Source: Acidobacteriia bacterium UBA6623 (GTDB taxonomy: Bacteria > Acidobacteriota > Terriglobia > Bryobacterales > UBA6623). From it: DNA of 64,000 bases. Shown piece by piece: positions 1 through 7,511 of the stretch (the first letter of the stretch is position 1; each line of letters opens with the position of its first letter). The notes beneath the pieces are model-generated. The model had not been told where the DNA came from. It worked only from the letters and a program-made list of their open reading frames with translations, and searched no databases. The stretch lies in contig DJHJ01000039.1 of NCBI GenBank assembly GCA_002433055.1, positions 46,098 to 110,097 of the forward strand, in the 5' to 3' direction. A program made the position numbers and the translations under genes.

Positions 1-1
1 C

Positions 2-307
2 GATCTTGAAGAGGATGGGTTTTCCACAGTTGCTCCGGTTAAACAGTTTCCGGCCACTGGAGATGGACTCTATGACATGGGTGGCAATGTTTGGGAATGG
101 GTTGCTGACTGGTATGACCCCACCTACTACCGCTCTGCTCCAACCAGGAACCCCATCGGCCCTGAGAAGGGAAATGAAAAGGTTCATCGTGGAGGTAGTT
201 GGATGTGCAGTCGGAACTACTGCCGAGGTTTTCGTGTCGCCGCTAGACAAAAAACCTCTCCAGACACTGGCCTTAACAATCTTGGATTTCGCTGTGCAGC
301 GAACTAA
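2..307 (+). CDS. Formylglycine-generating-enzyme (FGE/SUMF1)-family protein, C-terminal fragment
   Basis: The reading frame is open from base 2, so the gene starts before the window. The visible part carries the C-terminal signature of the FGE-sulfatase fold: a GNVWEWVADWYDP segment, then RGGSW about 30 residues later, and a terminal GFR...LGFRCA. Family members either oxidise the active-site cysteine of sulfatases to formylglycine or are non-catalytic C-type-lectin-like relatives. The fragment does not contain enough of the active site to decide. The stop is TAA at 305-307. An overlapping frame from base 6 is a shadow because it lacks these motifs. Confidence 0.85.
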   Translation, partial: DLEEDGFSTVAPVKQFPATGDGLYDMGGNVWEWVADWYDPTYYRSAPTRNPIGPEKGNEKVHRGGSWMCSRNYCRGFRVAARQKTSPDTGLNNLGFRCAAN

Positions 308-457
308 AAACACCGGATACAAGAAGTGAATTTTCGGAACGAAACCGTCAAAAACTGTCAGTCACAAATCTTCTTTCGGGTTAACACAATCTTGCTCAAG
401 CCTTCTACTATAAACACCTAGCGGGTTTCCATTACGATTAAGTTGCGATGAGTGAGG

Positions 458-1366
458 TCACAAAACCGGCTTGTACCTTTCCATGAGTATTGAAATCTCT
501 TTGTGCTCAGCGGGTCGTACATCAGGCAATGGCGGCCGCACCGGGCCGGCGGGCTTCCCCAGTACCTCCATTGCAGTCTTCATAACCGAAACCTCGTAAC
601 CTTTGCGTCTCGCTCGCAATCCATACAATGGCAACACATAATTCGACATCAATCGCTCGAGACTAGCGTTATCGAGCATTGAGGCACGCTCGTGAAGCTG
701 CAGAGAAAGCCGTGGCGCTATGCTGGCAATACTGGATGTGTAAACACGAATACCAAGCGCATAATAGGGGCGCACCATATCATCCCCAGCGCCCCCAATC
801 CAATGCAGGCGATCCCCCACTCGCTCCATGATCATCTGGTATCGTCGCACATCTGCCTGACCTTCTTTCCAGGCTGTTAGAGTGGGAATGGCGTCCGCTA
901 ATTGGTTCACTTCTCCTGCGCTGAAACCAGCCCAATCGCGATTGTAGATTATTAAAGCGAGTGACGTACTATCACCGATGGCTTGATAATACTTCAACAT
1001 ACCTTCAAACGGAGCACTTGGATAATAGGGTGGGAGACATAAGATGCCATCGGCACCAACATCCGAGCTCTGTTTCGCCAATTCGACGGCAATCTGCACT
1101 CCAAAACCAACACCGGCAATCACTGGCACCTTGCCCCCAACTTCCTGGACGACAGTCTCGACTACCTTGCAGTGTTCTTCCATTGAGAGAGAATATATCT
1201 CTCCCGTCCCACCACCAACTACAATTGCTGCCAGTGGATATTGCACCATTTCAGCTATATTGCGGCGTAGTCCCTCAACATTTAGAGAGAGATCATCATT
1301 GAATGGCGTAACGGGAAAGGCTATTACGCCAGTAAGCCGGGATCGAAGTTCGCTGGGTTCCATCAT
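458..1366 (-). CDS. Dihydrodipicolinate synthase-family dehydratase, probably 5-dehydro-4-deoxyglucarate dehydratase (KdgD type)
   Basis: A 302-residue TIM-barrel protein of the DapA/NAL superfamily. The glycine-rich GGGTGE motif is near residues 51-56, the catalytic Tyr is in IIYNRD (Y141) and the Schiff-base Lys is in AWKEG (K167). The YNRD motif and the C-terminal pattern RRKGYEVSVMK...GKPAGPVRPPL match KdgD better than DapA. KdgD converts 5-dehydro-4-deoxy-D-glucarate to 2-oxoglutarate semialdehyde, water and CO2 in the cytosol during uronate/aldarate catabolism. The gene lies 152 bp downstream of hisF on the same strand, so it is probably its own unit rather than part of histidine synthesis. 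A GH88 gene about 10 kb away would also fit uronate use. Other NAL-family substrates are possible. Confidence 0.75.
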   Translation of the reverse strand: MMEPSELRSRLTGVIAFPVTPFNDDLSLNVEGLRRNIAEMVQYPLAAIVVGGGTGEIYSLSMEEHCKVVETVVQEVGGKVPVIAGVGFGVQIAVELAKQSSDVGADGILCLPPYYPSAPFEGMLKYYQAIGDSTSLALIIYNRDWAGFSAGEVNQLADAIPTLTAWKEGQADVRRYQMIMERVGDRLHWIGGAGDDMVRPYYALGIRVYTSSIASIAPRLSLQLHERASMLDNASLERLMSNYVLPLYGLRARRKGYEVSVMKTAMEVLGKPAGPVRPPLPDVRPAEHKEISILMERYKPVL

Positions 1367-1518
1367 GGTATTTAGACTCTGAGTCCTCTGCTAAATTTTA
1401 CGTGAACAAAGCTCAGCACGATATAGTTGGCAAAAACCACCCATGCGACTCCAAGAGTACCTGTCTAACATCACAAAGATCATCCATGGCACTTGGATAG
1501 AGTTACCCTGTCATCTCT

Positions 1519-2283
1519 TTAACACCTCATACGTACGGGAACTCCGGCTTTGTTAAGAACGTTTTTTAGATCATCTATAGTGTGTGTTCCGTAGTGGAAA
1601 ATCGATGCTGCCAGAGCCGCATCGGCTTCACCGTCGGTCAGCACTCGAACAAAATCTTCAGGATGTCCACCACCTCCACTCGCAATAATTGGTATGCGAG
1701 TATTTCGTGAGACGGTACGTGTAAGATCACAGTCGAACCCCTCCTGAACTCCGTCACAGTCCATCGAAGTGAGTAAAATTTCTCCAGCACCAAGATCCTC
1801 ACCACGCTGTGCCCATTCGAGAACATCTATGCCAGTGTCATTACGACCCCCATAGGTGAAGACATTCCAGACACCTGGTTTACTGCGACGGGCATCAATC
1901 GCAAGAACCGTGGCTTGTGCACCAAACTCTTCGGAAATCTCGGTGATCAATCCTGGGCGCTCGATCGCTGCTGTATTGATCGATACTTTGTCGGCACCAA
2001 CCGTCAGCACTGTACGAGCATCCGTAATCGACCGAATACCACCTCCGACCGTCAAGGGTATAAAAACCTTACGTGCGGTATCTTCAACGACGTGGATCAT
2101 TGTCTCGCGATGATCACTGGAAGCAGTAATATCAAGAAATACGAGCTCATCAGCTCCATCACGATTGTAGATGTCCGCCAGTTCGACGGGGTCACCAGCA
2201 TCTCTCAGTGCTACAAAATTGACACCTTTGACAACGCGACCGTCAGTAACGTCCAGGCAAGGAATAATTCGTTTTGCAAGCAT
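1519..2283 (-). CDS. hisF: Imidazole glycerol phosphate synthase, cyclase subunit
   Basis: At 254 residues it has the usual HisF length. The N-terminal IIPCLDV places catalytic Asp at residue 11, and AIDAR gives the second catalytic Asp at residue 130. The half-barrel glycine loops TVGGGIR and IASGGGG are present. With HisH it uses ammonia from glutamine to turn PRFAR into IGP and AICAR. It is the last gene of the his run. A 112-bp gap separates it from hisH, at the place where hisA often sits, and hisA is not in this window. Confidence 0.97.
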   Translation of the reverse strand: MLAKRIIPCLDVTDGRVVKGVNFVALRDAGDPVELADIYNRDGADELVFLDITASSDHRETMIHVVEDTARKVFIPLTVGGGIRSITDARTVLTVGADKVSINTAAIERPGLITEISEEFGAQATVLAIDARRSKPGVWNVFTYGGRNDTGIDVLEWAQRGEDLGAGEILLTSMDCDGVQEGFDCDLTRTVSRNTRIPIIASGGGGHPEDFVRVLTDGEADAALAASIFHYGTHTIDDLKNVLNKAGVPVRMRC

Positions 2284-2395
2284 GCTTCTGCCAAACTAAT
2301 TCAACTAGAAACTCGGACTGTACCACTGACTAATTGCAGATACAATTCACTGAATTTACTCGGAAATCGATCGCAAAGCATAACGTAAACACCAG

Positions 2396-3019
2396 TTAAG
2401 ATTTCACTACCAAAGACTCGGCCGCTAAAAAATTACGCATAACTTTTTGCCCGAGAACTCCCGATTTTTCGGGGTGAAACTGTACTCCAAACACGTTCTG
2501 ATACTCGATAGCTGCAACGTAGTCGATGCCGTAATTACAGAGGGCTGCTGTCCTCTTGCCAGCTATCTCGGTCGGGACGTAATAACTGTGCGCAAAGTAC
2601 ACATATGGATGTTCACCAACATCTCCAAGCAGTCTAGGTCGGCCCTCGAGTTCGAGCTCGTTCCAGCCCATGTGAGGCACACGAGCAGTCGAGTCGAATC
2701 GTCGTACTACACCGGGGTAGATACTTAACCCATCGAGATCTGGCGCCTCTTCACTTTTTTCAAATAGTGCCTGCATCCCCAGACAAATGCCTAGAAACGG
2801 TACTCCCTCTCTGATCAATTCACAAAAGGCAGTCCGCACTTCGAGAGCATCCAAGGAATGAATAAGCTGCCCAAAGTGGCCGACACCCGGCAATATCACT
2901 TTGCTCGCTCGACGAAGCCCCTCTTCATCGGTAACTATCTCATAACGGACGCCAATAGAGTCAAGCGTATTTTCGACGGAGCGAAGATTGCCCGCACCGT
3001 AGTCAAAAATACCAATCAT
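2396..3019 (-). CDS. hisH: Imidazole glycerol phosphate synthase, glutamine amidotransferase subunit
   Basis: A class I glutamine amidotransferase of 207 residues. The nucleophile is the Cys of GICLGMQ (C79) and the catalytic His and Glu lie in VQFHPEKSG near the C-terminus. It supplies ammonia to HisF. The start ATG overlaps the hisB stop as ATGA (3016-3019), indicating translational coupling. Confidence 0.97.
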   Translation of the reverse strand: MIGIFDYGAGNLRSVENTLDSIGVRYEIVTDEEGLRRASKVILPGVGHFGQLIHSLDALEVRTAFCELIREGVPFLGICLGMQALFEKSEEAPDLDGLSIYPGVVRRFDSTARVPHMGWNELELEGRPRLLGDVGEHPYVYFAHSYYVPTEIAGKRTAALCNYGIDYVAAIEYQNVFGVQFHPEKSGVLGQKVMRNFLAAESLVVKS

Positions 3020-3615
3020 AATGTCTTCTCCAGTAGTCCCTTAGTGCTTGGAAGCTGATCCTTGAGCCGTTCGTCCACCGAACAGGCATAGCTCATAGCT
3101 CTCGCAAAACACTTAAAAATTGCTTCAATTTTGTGATGATTGGATCGACCATACATCACCCGCGCATGAAGATTTGCACCACAGTGAGCAACGAAACCAT
3201 CAAAAAAATCCTCGAGTAATTCAGTCTGTAAATCTCCAACTAATCGAAACCGGGTCGGTGCATGGTAAACGAGTGCTGGACGACCTCCAAGGTCCACCGC
3301 TACAACCGCCAAGCTTTCATCCATTGGTAGAACAAAATAACCAGCTCGATTGATACCTATGCGATCTCCAAGTGCTTGTGAAAAACACTGCCCCAAAACA
3401 ATGCCAACATCTTCAACTGTATGATGTTGATCAACCTCTAAATCTCCCTCTGCGCGTATATCTAAATCAAAACCACCATGCTTGGCAAAAAGTTCGAGCA
3501 TGTGATCAAGAAAACGAATTCCTGTGGAGATGTTGTACCGTCCCTGACCTTCGATACCAAGGCATATTTGTACACGTGTCTCTTTGGTCTCACGATTATT
3601 GGTAGCTGTTCTCAT
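3016..3615 (-). CDS. hisB: Imidazoleglycerol-phosphate dehydratase
   Basis: A 199-residue monofunctional IGPD. The metal-binding repeats DQHHTVED and NHHKIEAIFK are both present. It lacks the N-terminal histidinol-phosphatase domain found in enterobacterial HisB, so the pathway needs a separate phosphatase; the HAD gene just upstream is the candidate. A strong Shine-Dalgarno GGAGG lies four bases before the ATG. It overlaps hisH by 4 bp. Confidence 0.97.
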   Translation of the reverse strand: MRTATNNRETKETRVQICLGIEGQGRYNISTGIRFLDHMLELFAKHGGFDLDIRAEGDLEVDQHHTVEDVGIVLGQCFSQALGDRIGINRAGYFVLPMDESLAVVAVDLGGRPALVYHAPTRFRLVGDLQTELLEDFFDGFVAHCGANLHARVMYGRSNHHKIEAIFKCFARAMSYACSVDERLKDQLPSTKGLLEKTL

Positions 3616-3708
3616 CGGTCCTCCACTCCCTATCAGAACTTGGAAAGATTACTGTGATGGCAGTACGTCTCTTTTGAATCCTTCAGTACAAATCGCTACT
3701 CGCCGTAA

Positions 3709-4377
3709 TCACAAAGCGGACTCTAGCTCATTTACACTCTCGACCACAACCTGTGCCCCTTCGGCTTGAAACAACTGAACAATCTCATCACGCTGATACA
3801 AGTTACGGGCAGCTACTCCCACAAATGATACTCCTGCGGCTCGTGCACACCGAGCATCATCAATATTGTCACCAATATAAGTTGCTTCACATCCCGGAGC
3901 ACCTTCAAGCACTCGCAACAATCCATCTGGTGCAGGTTTTTGGTTTTCGATTAGATCGCTTGTGATAACCGGGTCAAATCTAACATCAGCTGCAAAACGA
4001 CTCAAAGCGAAACGTGCGGCGCGCGTGGGCCTCCCAGTGTATATAGCCAAGCGGTTAATCGTTTCCAAGCGTTCAAGAACTCCATCAGCCACGAGCCAAG
4101 ATTCCTGGGAGATGAACCCATCCTCAGCCGTTCCCCAAAATAGTTTGTGGAATTGCAAACATAGCTGCTCATAATCTACTTCTATGCCGAGTTCACGCAA
4201 CACGTCGAACGCAAGCACACAATCATCGTTGTAGCCACCACGGTTTTTCATAATGACTATCTTTTCCTGCGTTATGCGTCGACCACTGAAATGTGCAATC
4301 GTTTCAATCGTCGTCACACGATAGGAGTATGTTGGATCAACCAACACGCCGTCCATATCAAAAATCAACAGCTTCAT
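3709..4377 (-). CDS. HAD-superfamily (subfamily IA) phosphatase, candidate histidinol-phosphate phosphatase
   Basis: A 222-residue HAD hydrolase with all four motifs: I in IFDMDG (D7, D9), II in IYTGRP (T114), III Lys in NQKPAPD (K147), IV in YIGDNIDD (D170, D173, D174). The helical cap between motifs I and II indicates subfamily IA. Its start overlaps the hisC stop (ATGA, 4374-4377) and hisB follows after 93 bp. Because hisB here has no phosphatase domain and no PHP- or IMPase-type phosphatase is present, I infer that it dephosphorylates histidinol phosphate. The catalytic class is seen in the sequence; the substrate is inferred from position. Confidence 0.8.
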   Translation of the reverse strand: MKLLIFDMDGVLVDPTYSYRVTTIETIAHFSGRRITQEKIVIMKNRGGYNDDCVLAFDVLRELGIEVDYEQLCLQFHKLFWGTAEDGFISQESWLVADGVLERLETINRLAIYTGRPTRAARFALSRFAADVRFDPVITSDLIENQKPAPDGLLRVLEGAPGCEATYIGDNIDDARCARAAGVSFVGVAARNLYQRDEIVQLFQAEGAQVVVESVNELESAL

Positions 4378-5465
4378 CTTCCCATCACCTCACCCAACGC
4401 CTTGAGCATAGTTTTCACTTGTCGCCTGGTCCCTACGGTGATACGGATAGTACCTGGTATATCTTTGGTGCGATCTCTAACAAGAAAATTGTATTCGCGC
4501 AAGAGCTTGCAGATCATCGCAGCCCTTCTGCCAAAACGGACTAATACGAAATTTGCCTGGCTTGGATAGTAAAAGAGTCCAAGTTGATCGAGTCCTTCAC
4601 ACAACGTTTTACGGGCTTCAAAAATCTCATCGACATAATTCCGGATGTATTTCTGGTCTTGGACAGCCTCAAGCGCACATGCAACGGCCAATGAGTTGAC
4701 ACTGTAAGGTGACTGAAATTTTCGTATCATAGCGATATTTTCCTTCTGAGAAAATAGACATCCAATGCGCAAGCCAGCCATACCATAAACTTTCGAAAAA
4801 GTTCGACTCACAAATAAGTTTGGATAGTGTGTCAACAAATCAAGCGCAGTAATACCAAAAAATTCAAAGTAGGCCTCGTCGATCAGTACGGCTGCCTGTG
4901 GAGCAGCCTGAAGGATCAATTCGATATCATTGAGCCCAATTGCGCTGGCGGTAGGATTATTGGGATTCGCTATGAGTATCAGGCGTGTCTTCGCTCCAAT
5001 CGCTCGAATCATTTTCTTCAATGGAAAACTTAGTGTCTTTTGTGGATATCGCACCAGGCTAACCTTTGCGTCAACTGATTCTGCCGCCAAGCGAAAAATT
5101 GGGAACGTAGGCCACGACATCAATACTTCTTGTCCCGGGTCAACGTAGGTGTGGACCATCAGCTGAATTGCTTCATCTGTACCATCGGTGAAGGTCAACT
5201 GATCTTCCTGTACACCGAAGAACGGTGCGATTTTCTCACGTGATGCCAGATACTCTGGGTAGACAGATAAAAATTGTGCTGTTGCCCTATTGCGTAGAAC
5301 TCGCACGACGCGCGGTGAACAACCTACTGTATTTTCGTTAAAGTCTAGTCGCAACTTGCCACCGCGGCCATCGGTAGGGGGTGTGTACGGCTCCATTCGT
5401 TCAATGGCCGAACGCACTCGTGGGTATCTGGGTTTTTTTTCTGTTTCTGCTTTGTTGTTAGTCAT
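4374..5465 (-). CDS. hisC: Histidinol-phosphate aminotransferase
   Basis: A PLP-dependent fold type I aminotransferase of 363 residues from the chosen start. LDFNEN near residue 40, ANPNNPT near 166, DEAYFEF near 196 and the PLP Lys in SRTFSKVYGMAGLRIG (K225) are diagnostic of HisC. I chose ATG 5465 over an in-frame start 27 bases upstream because a GAGGT Shine-Dalgarno lies eight bases before it and it gives a short 8-bp overlap with the hisD stop. It transfers the amino group from glutamate to imidazole acetol phosphate. Confidence 0.95.
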   Translation of the reverse strand: MTNNKAETEKKPRYPRVRSAIERMEPYTPPTDGRGGKLRLDFNENTVGCSPRVVRVLRNRATAQFLSVYPEYLASREKIAPFFGVQEDQLTFTDGTDEAIQLMVHTYVDPGQEVLMSWPTFPIFRLAAESVDAKVSLVRYPQKTLSFPLKKMIRAIGAKTRLILIANPNNPTASAIGLNDIELILQAAPQAAVLIDEAYFEFFGITALDLLTHYPNLFVSRTFSKVYGMAGLRIGCLFSQKENIAMIRKFQSPYSVNSLAVACALEAVQDQKYIRNYVDEIFEARKTLCEGLDQLGLFYYPSQANFVLVRFGRRAAMICKLLREYNFLVRDRTKDIPGTIRITVGTRRQVKTMLKALGEVMGR

Positions 5466-6711
5466 CAAGGCGTACCTCGACTGAACGGGCATGTGCCTCG
5501 AGACCCTCTGCTCTTGCTAGCGTAACGATAGCTGGAGCAAGCCTTTGCAACCCTTCCCGTTTCAATTGCTGCACAGTAATCACTTTGATGTAATCTAGAA
5601 CCGAAAGTCCTCCTCGCAGCCTTGCGACGCCTCCCGTTGGTAGAACATGATTCGGGCCAGAAACATAATCTCCCGCCGCTTCTGGACTCCAAGGGCCAAG
5701 GAAAATACTTCCTGCGTTATCTATCTTGTTAAGCAAGTTTTCATCGTAGAGCACAAGATGTTCAGGAGCGAATCGATTTGAAATTTCCACTGCTTCATCA
5801 AGTGACGCCGTAAGAATAATGGCACTATTGCTCATAATTGCCTTAGATGCAACTTTGCCAGTAGGAAGTGTTTCCAGTTGGCGAGCAACCTCTCGTTGCA
5901 CTCTTCTTGCCAAACGTTTCGAAGTTGTCAGAAGAACCGCCGCTGCATCCGTATCGTGCTCAGCTTGAGCCAGCATATCGGCAGCAATATATCGTGGATC
6001 GCCATCGGCTGCTATCAGAAAAATCTCAGTCGGTCCAGCAACAAAATCTATGCCGGCTGTACCAGCTAAAAGTTTTTTGGCTGCTGCAACATAAATATTT
6101 CCGGGGCCCACAATTCGATCAGCACGTGGAACTGTTTCTGTTCCAAATGCAAATGCCGCGACTGCTTGCGCTCCACCCATGTGAAAGAAGTTATTCACTT
6201 CCATATAGCCGGCAGTCCCAAGCGTTTCCAAGTTTGGGGTCGGCGAAGCAGCTGATATTAATTTGACCCCAGCGGTTTGTGCGGGAATCACTGTCATCAT
6301 CAAAGTCGACGGAAGTGGATAGCGACCACCAGGAATATATGCCGCGATTGAGTCAAGTGGTCGCACTTCTTGACCTAGCACTACACCAGCACCAAAACTC
6401 TTATTCCAAGACTTCGGCATTTGCCTTTCAGCGAAACGTCGAATTTGTCGTGAGGAGACGTCTAAAGCTGATAAAAATGGTTTCGGCAGGGCTTCTGTTG
6501 ATTCAAGCAAGCGTGACGGAGGAATTCGAACAGAGTTTCCTTCGAGACCATCGAATTGCCTCGCGTAGCTAATCAAAGCTCGATCCCCCTTCTTTCTCAC
6601 ATCTTCAAGAATTGGGCCCACTACCACCTGAGCACGCTCTAAACGTCTCGCACGGCGTGCAAACAACTGATCTACAGCAGTCGTATCTTTTCTGGAAAAA
6701 ATCTTTAGCAT
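5458..6711 (-). CDS. hisD: Histidinol dehydrogenase
   Basis: The HisD signatures include the zinc-site region AQAEHDTDA, the catalytic Glu-His pair in RFAPEHL, and GPTEIFLIAD-like and GPNHVLPTGG segments. It carries out the two NAD-dependent oxidations of histidinol to histidine. ATG 6711 fits the usual HisD N-terminus; an in-frame TTG at 6741 is possible but has no visible ribosome binding site. It overlaps hisC by 8 bp and hisI lies 111 bp upstream. Confidence 0.96.
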   Translation of the reverse strand: MLKIFSRKDTTAVDQLFARRARRLERAQVVVGPILEDVRKKGDRALISYARQFDGLEGNSVRIPPSRLLESTEALPKPFLSALDVSSRQIRRFAERQMPKSWNKSFGAGVVLGQEVRPLDSIAAYIPGGRYPLPSTLMMTVIPAQTAGVKLISAASPTPNLETLGTAGYMEVNNFFHMGGAQAVAAFAFGTETVPRADRIVGPGNIYVAAAKKLLAGTAGIDFVAGPTEIFLIAADGDPRYIAADMLAQAEHDTDAAAVLLTTSKRLARRVQREVARQLETLPTGKVASKAIMSNSAIILTASLDEAVEISNRFAPEHLVLYDENLLNKIDNAGSIFLGPWSPEAAGDYVSGPNHVLPTGGVARLRGGLSVLDYIKVITVQQLKREGLQRLAPAIVTLARAEGLEAHARSVEVRLDD

Positions 6712-6822
6712 CACACTTTGCCGATCCACGGCCACTCTCAACTAGTCCACAAACATGGAAGAGTAGAGCGACTAGAACTTTGGAAAAGATGAGATCCGGT
6801 ATCGCCTCCGAATCACTCTACT

Positions 6823-7191
6823 TCAATAAACAGCTCCTGGGTCATAGGTTTGTTCGGCACACTGCTTCCATTCACCGTCTTCCAAACGTCGATAAAAGCA
6901 TGTGCGGAACCCATTATGGCAAACACCAGAACCCAAGAGCTCCGCCCTAATCAGAACTGTATCTTGGTCACAATCAACCCGAATTTCCTTCGTCAGTAGG
7001 TAATGACCAGATGTTGAACCCTTGGTCCACAACCGATTACGTGTTCGACTATAAAATGTCACCTTGCCGGTTTCGACAGTCTTATCTAAGGCTTCTTGAT
7101 TCATGAAGCCGACCATTAACACCTCTCCATCAGAAGCATCTTGAATGACTGCTGGTATCAACCCATGTAATTTACTGAAATCCAGTTCCAT
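6823..7191 (-). CDS. hisI: Phosphoribosyl-AMP cyclohydrolase
   Basis: A 122-residue monofunctional HisI without the HisE domain. It shows the family core FYSRTRNRLWTKGSTSGH, the metal-binding VDCDQD and the C-terminal SGVCHNGFRTCFYR. It opens the imidazole ring precursor (PR-AMP to ProFAR). The frame stays open further upstream, but the family start is at the ATG of MELDF, only 27 bases after a strong intrinsic terminator. The upstream extension would run through that terminator and is not coding. hisI is the first structural gene of the operon seen here. Confidence 0.95.
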   Translation of the reverse strand: MELDFSKLHGLIPAVIQDASDGEVLMVGFMNQEALDKTVETGKVTFYSRTRNRLWTKGSTSGHYLLTKEIRVDCDQDTVLIRAELLGSGVCHNGFRTCFYRRLEDGEWKQCAEQTYDPGAVY

Positions 7192-7217
7192 GTCGTCGTT
7201 TGCAACTTCCTTTCCGC

Positions 7218-7250
7218 AAAAAAAAACCCCGCTCGGCTCTCGCCGGCGGG
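7218..7250 (-). terminator. Intrinsic terminator in the his leader (attenuator)
   Basis: On the minus strand CCCGC-CGGC, a GAGA loop, GCCG-(A bulge)-GCGGG form a nine-base-pair GC-rich stem followed by nine T residues (7226-7218). It faces hisI and ends 27 bases before its start. No minus-strand structural gene lies upstream between it and divergent metF, so its role is most simply premature termination of the his leader transcript. Confidence 0.88.
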
Positions 7251-7323
7251 TTCCTGTATTCCTCTTGTGTCTCGCTTGTTGATCGCGAACTACCCCACCG
7301 GCGAACTTACCCGCTCGGGTAAG
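7218..7323 (-). promoter_or_regulatory. Histidine-operon transcription attenuator
   Basis: Three mutually exclusive structures can be drawn on the minus strand. A perfect stem, CTTACCC-GAGC-GGGTAAG, covers 7306-7323 and includes the last leader codons. The stretch 7292-7305 (TTCGCCGGTGGGGT) pairs with 7239-7251 (ACCCGCCGGCGAG) over about 12 base pairs with one bulge. That second arm is the whole 5' side and loop of the terminator at 7218-7250. Formation of the antiterminator would abolish termination. The layout matches ribosome-mediated attenuation, with ribosome stalling at the His codons changing the fold. I have not identified the promoter. Confidence 0.65.
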
Positions 7324-7360
7324 CGTGATGTGTACACAGGTAGTGGAGAACAAACTTCAT
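7307..7360 (-). CDS. Putative his leader peptide
   Basis: ATG to TAA encodes 17 residues, MKFVLHYLCTHHAYPSG, with three His codons, two of them adjacent (CAT CAC at residues 11-12). The His pair lies directly before the left arm of a stem-loop that contains the end of the peptide. No convincing Shine-Dalgarno precedes the ATG. Another mini-ORF (7360-7404, 14 residues) ends in a TGA that overlaps this ATG, which could couple translation. His density is lower than in the enterobacterial his leader, so the assignment rests on the combination with the terminator and antiterminator. Confidence 0.5.
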   Translation of the reverse strand: MKFVLHYLCTHHAYPSG

Positions 7361-7381
7361 CAAGTAGACAGTATAACGGAT

Positions 7382-7489
7382 TCCCTGACAAGAGGTGTTC
7401 TCATCCTCTGAACATAATCGGAGTTTCAGGCTATACTTAGGATGTTTTTCCGTCACACGCTCTATCTTAAGAGGATGCAACCTCTACCT
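7382..7489 (+). promoter_or_regulatory. Leader of metF with two AGAGG/CCTCT stem-loops
   Basis: The plus-strand leader contains AGAGG-N9-CCTCT (about 7391-7409) and AGAGG-N6-CCTCT (about 7471-7486). The identical arms could pair either locally or with each other. It does not match a SAM or SAH riboswitch that I can recognise. The same DNA lies in the upstream his control region, so the pattern could serve either gene or neither. Confidence 0.25.
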
Positions 7490-7511
7490 TGATTAGATCC
7501 CAGTTGACTCC

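Noticed and set aside
5868..6266. 132-residue plus-strand frame inside hisD
   Set aside because: It is antisense to a clear, conserved enzyme gene and shows no motif, signal or ribosome binding site.
7239..7305. T-box riboswitch in the his leader
   Set aside because: The stretch GGTGGGGTAGTTCGCG only loosely resembles the T-box core, the conserved ACC after TGG is missing, and I cannot draw a stem I with a His specifier. Leader-peptide attenuation fits better, but a covariance search would decide.
7192..7353. N-terminal extension of hisI by 54 residues
   Set aside because: It would run through the perfect terminator stem and its T-run; the added residues have no homology features, and the HisI family starts at the ATG of MELDF.
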